Source: Neckera pumila
Taxonomy: Eukaryota > Streptophyta > Bryopsida > Hypnales > Neckeraceae
Direction of reading: 5' to 3'
NCBI GenBank assembly: GCA_963969595.1
Contig: OZ018408.1
Span: forward strand, 2,046,001-2,110,000
Length of the DNA: 64,000 bases
Shown: piece after piece, positions 37,798 to 48,295 of the stretch
Layout of the letters: the number at the start of each line of letters is the position of its first letter
How positions within the stretch are numbered: position 1 is the stretch's first letter
Program-made: the position numbers and the translations under genes
The notes under the pieces: model-generated
What the model was told of the DNA's origin: nothing
Databases searched by the model: none
Seen by the model: only the letters and a program-made list of their open reading frames with translations

Positions 37798-38899
37798 ACA
37801 AGAAAATAAATTGTAATGACTTGCTAATTGTAGTGGAAAAACAAGTGCTTGGAAGAGTTGTCAACCGGCTTATTTCTTATACGAAGGAGCAGCCCTTTTT
37901 GGGGGGGCAAAATGGAGCCAGAAAACACCATTTTATAATGAAAATCTTTTTTTTGCCAGAAAAAAGTAAGCTTTTTTTGCCAGAAAAGTTTCAATCCAAT
38001 TTAAAATAATTCGCCTCTTCCTCTTTGTACAGTAGAATCTTTTTTCTTTTTTCAAAGAATGGTGTCCAGTAAATTAAAAGGAAGAAAAAAGTACAACTAG
38101 TCTAGTGCCCTCGAACGATTCAACCTGGGTTTAGGGTTTTAGGCCCCACCAACAAACCTCTCTTGTTGTATATTATACACTATGAGAGTATGCAATAAGA
38201 GAGGTTCTAATGTTGAAGGAGTTAGGTTTTTTTCCAAGGGCACCGGTTGCGTCCTCTCATTATCAAAATCTCCCAAGTTATTTCCTCTTGTACCAAATTC
38301 TCACCAGCCATTTTCTTTGACTTCAAATTTGTATGCAAAGGCTGCAATCTTCCTCTTTCAAAGCCATGCTAGTTTTGAAACTAAATTCCAAATTTCATTA
38401 CATCGGCGAGATGTGGATGATGGAACAAGGGCTAGTTGCCATGACCAATCCTAAAGTGATATGTGCCCAAGCACTCCAAGCCCCTCAATAGCCAACTCGA
38501 AAGTGGTATCCATCTTGTCCAAAAACATTCCTAACTCTAGCATCCCGAGTATTAGCCTTGGATTTGAAATCATGGCAAGCGGCTAAAAACTAACAATTTC
38601 ATGAAAGCGGTGGCAACATACCGTTTATATTTACACAGTGGTTGGTTGCCGGTCCTACCAATCTTTTGTCTTGTTTTGGATCCTCCATTTTCACACTCCA
38701 ACGAGTTATTTTTCCAAAGGCATTGGCTAACAATGAACTAACTAGCAATTCACTACAAGAGATAGGGATGTTTTAAATACAGTCATAGTAATATCATCTT
38801 TTAAGTGATGGCCTTTAAATAAGGATTTTAGTAAAATTTTACTAAAAAGACAGCAGCCACAATAGTACAGCGCAATAGTGTAACATGGCCAAAGTTCGG
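37798..38899. other. Intergenic DNA with dispersed-element fragments
   Basis: It contains the second TTTCAAAGAATGGTGTCC-type fragment (about 38053). A lone CACTACAAGAGATAGGG sequence at 38751 looks like a CACTA-type end without a partner. No gene was recognised. Confidence 0.4.
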
Positions 38900-39080
38900 C
38901 CACGTTACTTTCTTTTTTAATTTTAATTTTTTTAACTTTATTTTTTGATTTCAGAAGCAATTTTTTTTTTTTTTGATAATTAGGATTCTAATAGCAGCCC
39001 AACGTTCCTTCCCTACATTGGAAACAGATTGGAGAACGGGCCTGAAACAGCCCTTTATTGCCCCCAAATAACATCTAATG
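38900..39080 (+). mobile_element. CATTAG-family MITE, right part only
   Basis: The right end is present: GAACGGGCCTGAAACAGCCC followed by CCCCCAAATAACATCTAATG, ending at 39080. No matching left CATTAG end was found, so the copy is 5' truncated or too diverged. The left boundary is approximate. Confidence 0.55.
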
Positions 39081-39382
39081 TATTATGTTCTTTATTGTTA
39101 ACAACATTACATAGAAACAAGGGTTTGGGGCTTCATTTATTTTGGATAGTAATGAAAGTGATCATCGTAATATTGTTTACCAATGAGGAAGCGGTCCCTT
39201 TTGCATCCTTGAAAAGTAACCCCTATAGTGAAGAAAATTGTCCTATATGGATTCTCAACGAACTCAAATCCTTGAATTGACTATTAAGTCCCTCCTAAGT
39301 GTCATTGATTGGTCCTAAAAGATTATATTGAGGAGCAACCTTATCAAGAATGTTTGGGACTCCTAAAACTAAGAACTTCATA

Positions 39383-39792
39383 TATAAGGTAGGAGGCTTT
39401 GAAAGCGCATGGGCATTAAGAACCGCCCCTATAAATGGTTGTGAAATGGACATGAGGTGGTTCTAAAAGTGAACGCTACAGTCATTAAATGAATCAAGGG
39501 AAAAAGCCTTGTTAATTGCAAGAGCCAATCTTTCTTTTTTGCTTTTGCCATCTTTCTTTAGAATTGCAAGTGAACGGTTCATGGAAGACCTAGGGTCATA
39601 AATAGGGACCTACGACACATCTCATTTGAAAATTCATAACTAATTCAAAAATGCTTCAAAAAAATATGAAACAACTAATATTAGAATCCTCATCTATTTT
39701 TCTTTCTTTGGAAAATGAGCTAAAAATATTCCCATCCAAAGAAAAGGCAGACCAGCCCTTAAATGGTCAATTTCTGAGCCTCCTACCTTATA
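39383..39792. mobile_element. AGGTAG-family MITE-like element, 410 bp
   Basis: The ends are TATAAGGTAGGAGGCTTTGA and the mirror TGAGCCTCCTACCTTATA. The interior near 39630-39770 resembles 62600-62750 (shared ATATGAAAC and TTAAATGGTC-type stretches), linking it to the copy at 62483. Confidence 0.6.
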
Positions 39793-39989
39793 AATTCCCT
39801 TCCCCTCCCCCCAAAAATTGTACATCAAATTTTAAAATTTTTCATTCTTTGAGGTGACAATACTTAATTGGGACCCTTTTCTAAAATTGCCCCCCATAGA
39901 TTCTTGTTTAAAATACACATCCTCTATTCATGAGAATATAGAGATGAATTTGGATATATCTATTTTAAATTTGAAAATATATACTTTAT

Positions 39990-40110
39990 TCATGTTCAAA
40001 AGTTGCATTCTACAAGGATCTAGAATCCCCTTTTTGACTACCAACTAGACCCTACAAAATCTTTTATAATATAATAATAATAACTATGCTAAATTGCTTA
40101 TTGGGACACA
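39990..40110 (+). repeat. Dispersed repeat fragment, copy 1
   Basis: It resembles 45300-45415 in the same orientation: both have GCATTCTA, ATCTAGAATC, CTTTTTTGACTACCAA or a near variant, and ATGCTAAAT. No coding capacity; the family is unknown. Confidence 0.55.
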
Positions 40111-41098
40111 TTTAGGTGTAGTTATCATACGGTTATATCAAATTGTGCAAATACTAATGTTGAATCCCAAATTAATTATAATAATTTTCTATTTTCAACA
40201 ATAAGGTTTTCATAAAAGAACTCACTTCAAATCGAATGTAACTACAGTACGGTATTGGTCCTTGTGCATGATAAGTCACATTGAGTTACAAATCCGTTAA
40301 GAGTTAAAGAAACAGCTACAGAAAACTGGCAAAAAATATTACTGTAAATGCCAGTGTCACCCACAGTAATGACACACTCTCATTTTCGTGAAGATGTTAC
40401 CAACCTGGACCTTAACTACTTGCATCAACTGAGTGCTGCAGGCAATGAATGTCCCATTTGAACGATGGAAGTATTAAACCGAATAGTCAAGAAACCGTGC
40501 TTCTGGCGGCCATTGATGGGACCTCCAACAGCCCACCTGCTTTGGCAAGCTAGCTCGCACCTGTAATCCCCGTTTGTACTTCCAGAAGTTCGTGCTGCCA
40601 CCATCACAAAATCGAGGGCAAACGCTGTAGAGAATTGGAAGCAAATGCTGCGGAATCGGTAGAGCAGCTGTGATACTAACCTGGTTGTTATGCCTCGACC
40701 TCGGAGCTAAATTGTTGGTGAACTCGTCTTAAATGGTTTCAACATACAGAATTCTTGGACATGCTGAACAAATGACGATTGTTAGCTAGTGCCCAGGTGA
40801 TCAAAGAGTGCAAATCTGTTTTTTTTTCTGTTCAGAATCTTTGAGGTTGAGAGCGAGGCACTGCGCGAGAAATTGAAAGAGAGGGAGCCAAGAATTAGGA
40901 CTCTGTAGCCAAAGCGGGAATTAAGTTACTGGGTGTGAGGAATGCGGAGAATGTTTCGGCAGGAAAGAGCTTCAATTAGGTTGAATGGAGATTTTCTAAT
41001 GGAATGTTTCTGAGCTTGAACACATGCCGATGTTTGGAGGCTAGATTCTCGTCTGTGAAGCTGTGTGACTGTGCTTTTCAAGCTCTTTTGCGTACATT
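40111..41098. other. Upstream region of the GIL1/IRKI-like gene
   Basis: Unique, moderate-GC sequence that probably includes the promoter. No clear TATA box was placed, and no protein-like frame is supported. Confidence 0.4.
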
Positions 41099-41310
41099 AT
41101 GGGCAGAAATCGAGACCTTGGAATGACGGGAGTTGACGAAGGCAAGAAGCAGCTCCCTCCTCGCCACACTCGCAGCCAGGTAAGTTCTCGCCCTTTCGTT
41201 AAGTTTTCTTTTGTGCATTGCTGGATTTGTTGCAGTTGGCAACTGAACTCCTTCATGTTTGGGCAATGGAAACAGTAGAATCAGTTCAGGAGCATTTGGG
41301 AATTTGGTAA
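41099..41310 (+). CDS. Possible spliced upstream ORF (51 aa) in the GIL1-like leader
   Basis: An ATG at 41099 opens 27 codons (MGRNRDLGMTGVDEGKK...) to a strong donor CAG|GTAAGT at 41180. An acceptor TTTGTTGCAG at 41235 follows in phase 0 with LATELLHVWAMETVE... to a TAA at 41308-41310. It lies in what should be the 5' leader of the next gene. It could be a uORF or chance; no family is recognised. Confidence 0.25.
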
Positions 41311-41640
41311 TGACGGACGTGTTGTCTGGAGATTTCTCAGAATGTTTTCGTTTCTTCTCTTTCTTGTGGCAGTCCATGCAGGAACTCGATCACATAGCCC
41401 CGGCGAATGCGAAAGTGTGGGCAACAAACCAGTTGTATTCTCCAGCGGTCTCTACTTCACACAAAGTACCCCAAGTTGCAATCGACAGCCCTGTACTTCG
41501 TGGTTAGTCTACGAAGCTTTCATCATGTGAATCCGAGGGACAGTCCGAGTCTTGCATTCTGCAAGTTTCGACCGGTTGTGTGTATGGTGGAGTATGCAGC
41601 TTCTAAATTTGATGTCATTTGAACAGGTAAGATTCGAAGA

Positions 41641-43178
41641 ATGGGAAGCGCTTCTCTTCAGTTCGACAGTGGCGACGCGTTTCACGAAGTCTGCAGCAAC
41701 TCCGGTCGGTGTCGGCCGCTTGGTGTATTTTCAGGGCTCTTCTCCGATTTTTTTTCATGTATGGTACCTCGATCTAGCTCGGAATCCAGCGGATGGACGA
41801 AAAGCAGGGCGAAAGCGCTTCTTGATCTTAGCAGAAGACAGCAATCGGCGCTCGTTGATAAACAAGACGCTATCGATCTTCTTGAATGGAAGCTCCGGAA
41901 GCTCAAGGCCATGGATGCCAAAGGGCAGTCGGAGGAATCCAACAACTCAGGCGCCGTCAATCTCGACGACACATGCTCGGAAAACTCACAGGGATCCCCC
42001 TCGTCGTCGGAGACTGAAAGCAGCGGAATCTCATTGTCCATCTGCGCAGAGCCTACTTTGGCGGATCTCTGCCGAAACGCGAAGAAGAGTTTCTCCGAGG
42101 ACTCCTGGAAAGTTGATGAGAAGTGGGACACCCTAAACCTGCCGGAAGGATTGAAAGATATGAAGATGAGCGACAAAGTTCCGTTGTTTGAGATGGCGTC
42201 CACCCGTGCACGAGTCGCGGTGCGATACTTCTGCAAAGTGTTTGAGAAGCAGATGGAGTATTCGGGGTACTCGGTGTGCAGAACACTCGCTGCTATTGAC
42301 CCCTCGGCGAAGTTCATGAAGCGCGAGCACACATCATTTGTATTAGAGGCGAACATCAACAAGGTACGATCCAGCGTCTCCTTGTGTGAATCTCTTCTTG
42401 GAGCCTAACTGGCGAAGATATAGCGACCATAGAAAGAACATGGATAAAGTAATTTGGTGTTTTTTAGAAATCCAGGGTAATTTACAAAAAATCCTAATAA
42501 TTCAATTGTATGCCAATCAACATCCTGTCGATTCTACGATGTAGTGGTCGCAATCCTCTTGCTATGGATTCTTCACGGCCATGCTTGACACCTAAAATGG
42601 TGTTGTGATGCACCCGCTTCTGGCGGTATTTGTGCCACTCACCGAATTCTTGAACATTGTAGGCCTTTTACCACTGCTTCGAGAACGACAGCTTCGACGA
42701 TACAGGCTTAACCCTAATCATCGACCCTAAGGAGCGATCCACAGCCCGTTTCGAGGAGTTTCAGCGATTAAGATTAGTGGATTCCGTGGACGCGGCGAAC
42801 ACCGGCCACGACGATTTCGAACCCAAGTTTTTAGCTTTCTGCGAACAGAAGATGCGCGAGATTTGGTTTCTATTTCCATGGAACATCGTCTTCAAGGACA
42901 CGGAGGAGCGGAAACTCTTCACCGGCGCCTTCCTCGACGCTGCCAAGTGCATATGGCTGTTGCATCGTCTCGCCTCGTCCCTGTATCCTGCCGCCACCAT
43001 CCTTCGAGTCGGCAAAGGCATGGAGATCAACAATCAGTACGTGGAGAGAATGTCTTCTTCCGAATCTCTGTGCTCGAAGTGCAAGTCGGCTAAGGTGCAG
43101 TTCATGATCACACCAGGGTTCCAAGTGCACCAGAATGTGATCAAATGCCAAGTTTACGAACACTTGCTCTGTGATTGA
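41641..43178 (+). CDS. GIL1/IRKI-family protein (DUF641-related), two coding exons
   Basis: Exons are 41641-42363 and 42663-43178 around a phase-0 GT-AG intron of 299 bp; the product is 412 aa. Upstream in-frame TGA at 41617 supports the chosen ATG. The first ~190 residues are variable, with a predicted helical stretch (about 53-80) and a Ser/Glu-rich segment (about 85-125). The conserved C-terminal half matches GIL1/IRKI-type plant proteins: VCRTLAAIDPSAKFMKREH, then across the splice NINK|AFYHCFENDSF, FPWNIVFKDTEERKLF, AAKCIWLLHRLASSL, and the closing ITPGFQVHQNVIKCQVYEH. Founding members act in light-modulated gravitropism (GIL1) and as IRK receptor-kinase interactors (IRKI). The molecular activity is unknown. 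The classic N-terminal DUF641 block was not clearly seen. Confidence 0.88.
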
Positions 43179-44078
43179 GAGGAAGCTCCGTGCTAGGTTT
43201 CTATTTCCTGCGAATTCCTTGCAAATTACAATTGCCGACTTGAGAACCTTGCGGCAATGGCCTTGCAATGAATTTTTAAATGCCCAACAAGAAGTCCTTA
43301 AGATCATGTTAGCACCACGTTTAGCATTAGCATGCTTTCTCTTGTAAAAGCCTTCATTAAAAGCAGAATGGGCCAGGAATCACAACAAGACTTCAATCGG
43401 AGAGAGCTTCTTCAAGTGGAGCTTGACAACATGAGGTCCAGTTTGGTCGAAATTTGCCGACACATAGCTTATAACATGGCAGTATGTTGCTGAAATTATA
43501 ACTCTAGTATAGATAGCCACCTGTATGTAGACATATTAATAATTGATACAATTCAATCTCCCATTGCCGAATTAAATCTGGTTCTAAACTCAGTGAGATG
43601 GCCATTGGTATGAGTTTATTTTTTTTATTTCATCGTAAATCAAAGTCTGCAAAGTTGTTTGTGACGATTGAATTTTACGTCTCAATGGAGACGGTGCATG
43701 CTGTGAAAGCCAAACGTGGGGTATAAGGTAAACCAGCCCATTGTGGTCAAACTTTGGAGTCTACCCTCATGCCATTGTTGAGACAGTGAGGACATTTGAA
43801 ATTATATTTTTTGGACTTGGTATGAATTAGTTCTGAATTTTTGAAGTGATCATCCCATAGGGTCTGTAGGCTACCTCATGACCAACAAAATCTGAATCCA
43901 ATATGGTCTCCTTCCTACCCAATGAAGTCACAACATTTTCAAACATGGAAAACCTAAAAAATCAGTTTTTACAAAGAAATTTACATTGAAAAGTTGGAAG
44001 TATCTATTGAGGTCACTAATTACTCCAGAACTACCATGTATGGCATTGATTGTGGTCTGAAAAACCACAATGGGGTTA
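43179..44078. other. 3' flank of the GIL1-like gene
   Basis: Probable 3' UTR followed by AT-rich DNA; no further gene. Confidence 0.45.
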
Positions 44079-44081
44079 TTA

Positions 44082-44486
44082 GAGCATCCCCACTCCAGGC
44101 ACGGCCAGGGAGCATTTGGAGTGTCATTTGACCAAGCCCGGCCCATGAGCCCCACAGCAATGCTGGTTACGAACACGGGAAACCGGGTTTACACGGCCCC
44201 CAAGTGCTACCTCATGAATGCTTACTCGGGGAAAGACATTCATTAATGGAAAGGTCTCTCGAAACTTGGGGAATAAATGAAAAGGTCTCTCGAAACTTGG
44301 AAATAAAGTTAAAATAACTCATGCCGAGCCGCAAGCAAGACTCTTCATTTGGCCGGGTGCTCTTCAAATTTGGCCGTGCCCGGCCATTTTTTGGCCCTCG
44401 CCGTGCGTGCCGTGGGGCACTCATTATGGCCGGGCCCGGCCATTTGCCTAGTTTGAGCCACTTGTTGAGTTGGAGTGGGGATGCTC
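44082..44486. mobile_element. PIF/Harbinger-like MITE with TTA target duplication, 405 bp
   Basis: The terminal inverted repeats GAGCATCCCCACTCCA and TGGAGTGGGGATGCTC are perfect. TTA flanks both sides (44079-44081 and 44487-44489), as expected for PIF/Harbinger insertions. The interior is GC-rich with GGCCGGGCCCGGCC-type stretches. It contains a short tandem pair of AAAGGTCTCTCGAAACTTGG at about 44250-44300. The frames across it are not genes. Confidence 0.9.
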
Positions 44487-44489
44487 TTA

Positions 44490-45567
44490 GGTGTCCATCA
44501 TGGGCCATTTGACCGCAATGGGGTCTTTTACCTTAGATCCATGAATCAATGAATGAATGCAAACTTGTCCTACACAGAAGTTTGTTCTTTTCATCAATCA
44601 TAGTTTAAATTTTTTATTTGAAAGTCTTCACAAAATTATTATTCTAAGTTTTACTTTAGATCTATAATTACACATTCTTGGAAATTTGGTCTCACCTTGG
44701 ACTTGGCAAAATTTTATAGATTATCGTAGGCTTATATGATCCAATTGATGTCCATTGATTTTCCTTCATTGTAGACAGTCCAACAGGGAAGCATTTGAAC
44801 AATTGGGGCAATATCCAATGGGGCAATTTTTCTCATATCTACTCCTGTATCAGTTCTCTAAGTTTCAGTATTCCATTTGATTGGTTTTGCAAATACTTTG
44901 CTAATGTTATTGGTTAGTGGTCCTAGTCCTCTGGCCTTGGTATCTTTACTTGTCTTGGGTTGCATTCTTTTGGTTTCATTTTAATGCAATGAGGTCTCCC
45001 CTCTTTTGTTCAAAGCAAAAAACAATTCAAATGGAATACTCGGAGATTCAGTGAGTCATAGGTATAACATTTGCTGTTAAGTGTATACAACAATTCTTGG
45101 ATAAATGGCGGTACCACTATTACCTTTGAGCTGATCCCTAGTAAGGTAACTGCACCTAAAATCGCACGCTTCCTAAAATTGCACAATGGATATTGTTGTC
45201 TAAAATGTACTCTCACTATTCATATGATTCTATGATCGCTCTTGGATACATCTATTCTCAGCACTTTGGAAATTCGTAGTTTATTCACACAGTGTCCAAA
45301 AAATGCATTCTAAGAGAATCTAGAATCTCCTTTTGACTACCAATGGGATCCCACCAAAAAAATTTCAATATAATAGTGAAAACCATGCTAAATCATGCTG
45401 AATTGCTTAACTATGCGATTTAAGGTCAGTTACTTTATTTCTTTTCAGGAGGCAAGTTACCATTGATTTCATCATGCAGTAAATGTCGGAACTGTTTACT
45501 TAAGGGGTCCAAGTGTTGACCCCCTTTGTCAACATCATGTTGGCTTTGGAATTCCTATTTAAAGTAG
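44490..45567. other. Intergenic DNA with a repeat fragment
   Basis: It holds the second copy (about 45300-45415) of the fragment seen at 39990-40110. Nothing coding was recognised. Confidence 0.45.
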
Positions 45568-45943
45568 AGTCACCCATTCTTGACCTATAGGTGCACGTCT
45601 TTTTGACCAAGCTTAAAATGTATTATTTTTTCATTTTCAAGGTTGGAACTAATAAATACATGACACATGTCCCAAGTTGTGAGAAAGAAAGTAGGAAATA
45701 ATGATTAGGAAAAAAAGTTATTGAATGATCGGACTTAGAAGAGTGTAGACATTGGCCATGGGTCTGGAGCACTTTTTGCCTCCCAAAATTCATAGTAATT
45801 TCAGTTCAAGTGATAAAATTACCAAATTTTTTGCAATCCTTGTCATTTCTATCGATGTACCTCTAAAAAATATTTGTTTTGCCTTCCACTACTCGAGATC
45901 ATGTTGGAATTGCTTATTCGGTCGGTTATGGGCTTTACCTTAG
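45568..45943 (-). repeat. ~376-bp dispersed repeat, copy 2 (inverted)
   Basis: Inverted match of 12262-12639, ending TACCTTAG. The frame at 45752-45943 lies inside and is the same non-coding repeat. Confidence 0.75.
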
Positions 45944-46505
45944 TGAATTTTTTATCATTGTGGAGGAGTAGTGAACTACTTTATTCATTATCCATGTAAT
46001 ACTTGGGGTGATACTTGGTGATATCTATATCAAAACTAAGTGATACCGAGATAAGATATGTCTATTGTTTAAAAAAACCCGACAATACTGATATGACTAT
46101 TTTGACCCCAAAAAATGAAATTTCCTTCACAAAAAATAGCAACGTCTTTTGGTTGTAGTCAACTGCCAAAAGTCATGCATACCAAAACCACTGTTCCCGC
46201 TCGCCCTTTCTCACATTTCCCTTGCTCCTCAGGCTTATGGAGACCGTTGCTATTGTTGTTTCTGGAGCAGGGCCGTTTCAAGCTTTCAACTTCACTGTCA
46301 AAGCTCCCTATAGCTTCTGAGTTATCCCCTATCTCCCCCGTTTCTGCATTTTTTTCCCCAACCTCACTAGGGCCTTGCACATGAGCCCTCACGGCTAGGT
46401 TTGGGACCCTAGGAGTGAGGGCTGGAAAGGTTGGGTTGGGGTGGAAGGAGCCCAACGGGTTTTCACCCATGAACCCTGAGGGCCAGCTCGTATGGGTTTG
46501 GGTTT

Positions 46506-46535
46506 ACCGCATGCGGTGAGCCTTTTCACCGCATG
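46506..46535. repeat. Perfect 12-bp palindrome with nearby repeat
   Basis: ACCGCATGCGGT at 46506-46517 is followed within 12 bases by another CACCGCATGC. It lies at the edge of a GC-rich patch (about 46190-46500) with no recognised gene. Confidence 0.6.
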
Positions 46536-46655
46536 CTTTAAGCTTTTCACCATTTTCAAAGTCATTGGAAATAGTTCTCAAATTCATTAGTTACAATCGA
46601 AATTACAAGTTTATGTCATCACTAATAGAAACACAAAAATAGGGTTTCATATTGT

Positions 46656-47125
46656 TTAACCCCTAAAGCATTGAACATGCTTTTTTGAGAACATAGCATT
46701 TTTGGGCACCTCACTACGTGCGGAGTTTTTATTTTTTTTCTTTGGAATTTCACACAACATTATTCCGAGGAGTAACTTTAAGGCTCAACAATTTTCATAA
46801 CTTTTGACTCCATGGTTTAAAAGTTATTGTATAATATGTGATTTTCAATGCTCGGCGGGAAGTTCAAAAAATTATTAAAAAATCACTTTCAAAAAAATTA
46901 AAATTTAAAACTGGTTCTCTCTCGGACTATGTAAAGTAAAGGGTTTCTCAATATGTGACTGTATGGGCTACGTATACACAACATATGGGTAGTAACCTTG
47001 AAGACAAAACGAAAATTGCAAATGCTAAATCATAAATATACAGGTATAGAGCATTCAAAAGAATTTAGTGAAATGTTTTTAAAAATTCATATTTAGTATA
47101 CCTTTGAAATAACATATTTAGGGCT
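46656..47125 (+). mobile_element. TTTAACCCCTAAAG-ended element, partial copy
   Basis: The left end is GTTTAACCCCTAAAGC, with a TTTTTGGGCAC motif downstream and ACTGGTTCTCTC-like sequence also seen in copy 1 (about 8462). No matching right end was found before the exon at 47318, so the right limit is approximate and the copy is probably truncated. Confidence 0.5.
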
Positions 47126-47317
47126 CATTCAAATTTGAGCTTAATAAAAGGGATCCGACTTTCCATAATCAAGGTACAGAAAGGTCTCTGGTGCTCTGTG
47201 CCGAGTTTGCAAGGATCCATTCTTCGTCTTCGTCTTCGTCATTTTCCATCGCCATCGCCATCCAAGTGTGTCTGCACCAGAATCTTTTGAGTATTTTTTC
47301 TTCTTACTTTCTGGTAG

Positions 47318-47528
47318 AGATTTGATTTCTTTCGGGAATGAGAATTCTATTTTCGCTGAAGCTTTAGCTGTTGCTGATGCGATTGTGAGCAGATTGGGAT
47401 TTCAAGCCTCAAGAAGTGTTGGGGAGGTGGAAACGCTGGGTCTCAAGACATCAGACGCTGCACATGTCAAGACTCGCTCGATGCTGGCCACTTTGGGAGA
47501 CCCCTTCACTCGGATTGTCAGCCCTCAG
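47318..47528 (+). pseudogene. Exon resembling a C-terminal processing protease (CtpA, S41)
   Basis: A good 3' splice site (CTTCTTACTTTCTGGTAG) precedes an open segment ending at CAG|GTTGGT. Its last residues, SMLATLGDPFTRIVSPQ, closely resemble the conserved stretch of plant and cyanobacterial CtpA-type proteases just before the PDZ region (MLATLxDPFTRxxxP). CtpA processes the D1 protein C-terminus in the thylakoid lumen. The PDZ and catalytic Ser/Lys regions are not present in this window. It is either a stray duplicated exon or the 5' part of a chimeric gene with the exon at 47927, with which its phase agrees. Confidence 0.5.
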
Positions 47529-47754
47529 GTTGGTTCCGTCACGTGACTGTGGTTTGTCTTTGCTGCACTTATCTCTGAAGGTCGAGAGGCTGCGAGAGGC
47601 GATAATCAATCTTTTCTTGGTCTCTAGTTGTTTTTGAATGGTTAGAAAGGTATTGTTATGCAGACGGTCTTGATTTCACTGGCAATTTCTTTCGCACTGT
47701 CTAATGGATCTGGTGATGGCTGGGAGGGTCTTGCGGATTTGGCAGGGGGGCGGT

Positions 47755-47775
47755 TTTAGGGTTTAGGGTTTAGGG
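47755..47775 (+). repeat. Interstitial telomere-type repeat (TTTAGGG x3)
   Basis: Three perfect plant telomere heptamers, followed by a degenerate TTTTTAGGG. They sit in the interval between the two exons described at 47318 and 47927. Such short telo-box runs also occur in plant promoters and introns. Confidence 0.9.
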
Positions 47776-47908
47776 TCTGGTACTCTTTTTTAGGGTTGTG
47801 GGGTCGATCTCAAGGTGATCAATCTTGTCAGTCTGAAATTGTTTTGAGTATTTCAGAGATGTGATGTTCTACCTAACTCTTCGACCTATTGCTGCCACTT
47901 TCTGAGTG

Positions 47909-48295
47909 ATGGATTGGGTTATGCAGGCAGGGCATTGCCAATGTGTGAAGGTGGTGGAATTATCGGTTCCTAGGAACGACTTCATGGTCCGTGTTGAATC
48001 GCATTTGCGTGCTGCTGGGTTGAGTGATGGGGTTTCTGAAGGCTCTGGAGAGGTCTGGTGTGGCCTTTGCGGAGATCGTCGTGGTTGGTGTACATGCGGC
48101 AGGTGCATGGGAGAGGGCGGCTTTCCTACCCGACCTGGATTAGCTGGTGTGAAAGGGAAAGTGGGTTGGGCAAGATGTAAGACTTGCTTTGGACAAAAGG
48201 TGGTTCCCTGCTTGTTTTGTGGAATTTCCGAAGCACCTGAGTGGAAGCTTTGGGTTGAAGATGCCAGGCGACATCCCCATCGAAGCCGCAAGTAG
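47909..48295 (+). CDS. Small DnaJ-type Cys-rich zinc-finger protein or terminal exon
   Basis: The frame can start at ATG 47909 (128 aa). Alternatively it is a terminal exon from 47927, after the acceptor GGTTATGCAG. Four Cys pairs are visible: CGLC, then CTCGRC, then CKTC and CLFC, spaced as two zinc-binding CxxC units. They resemble the Cys-rich domain of DnaJ and BSD2-type plant chaperone proteins. The C-terminus is basic (ARRHPHRSRK). Plant proteins of this kind are often chloroplast folding factors, but no transit peptide is visible in the short form. Phase allows joining to the CtpA-like exon. The Cys pattern is seen directly; function is inferred and uncertain. Confidence 0.6.
   Translation: MDWVMQAGHCQCVKVVELSVPRNDFMVRVESHLRAAGLSDGVSEGSGEVWCGLCGDRRGWCTCGRCMGEGGFPTRPGLAGVKGKVGWARCKTCFGQKVVPCLFCGISEAPEWKLWVEDARRHPHRSRK

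Noticed and set aside
38751..38767. CACTACAAGAGATAGGG as a CACTA element end
   Set aside because: No inverted partner end was found nearby, so no element can be defined.
42053..42362. Minus-strand frames opposite the GIL1-like exon 1
   Set aside because: Shadows of the plus-strand exon, which has conserved family motifs and good splice sites.
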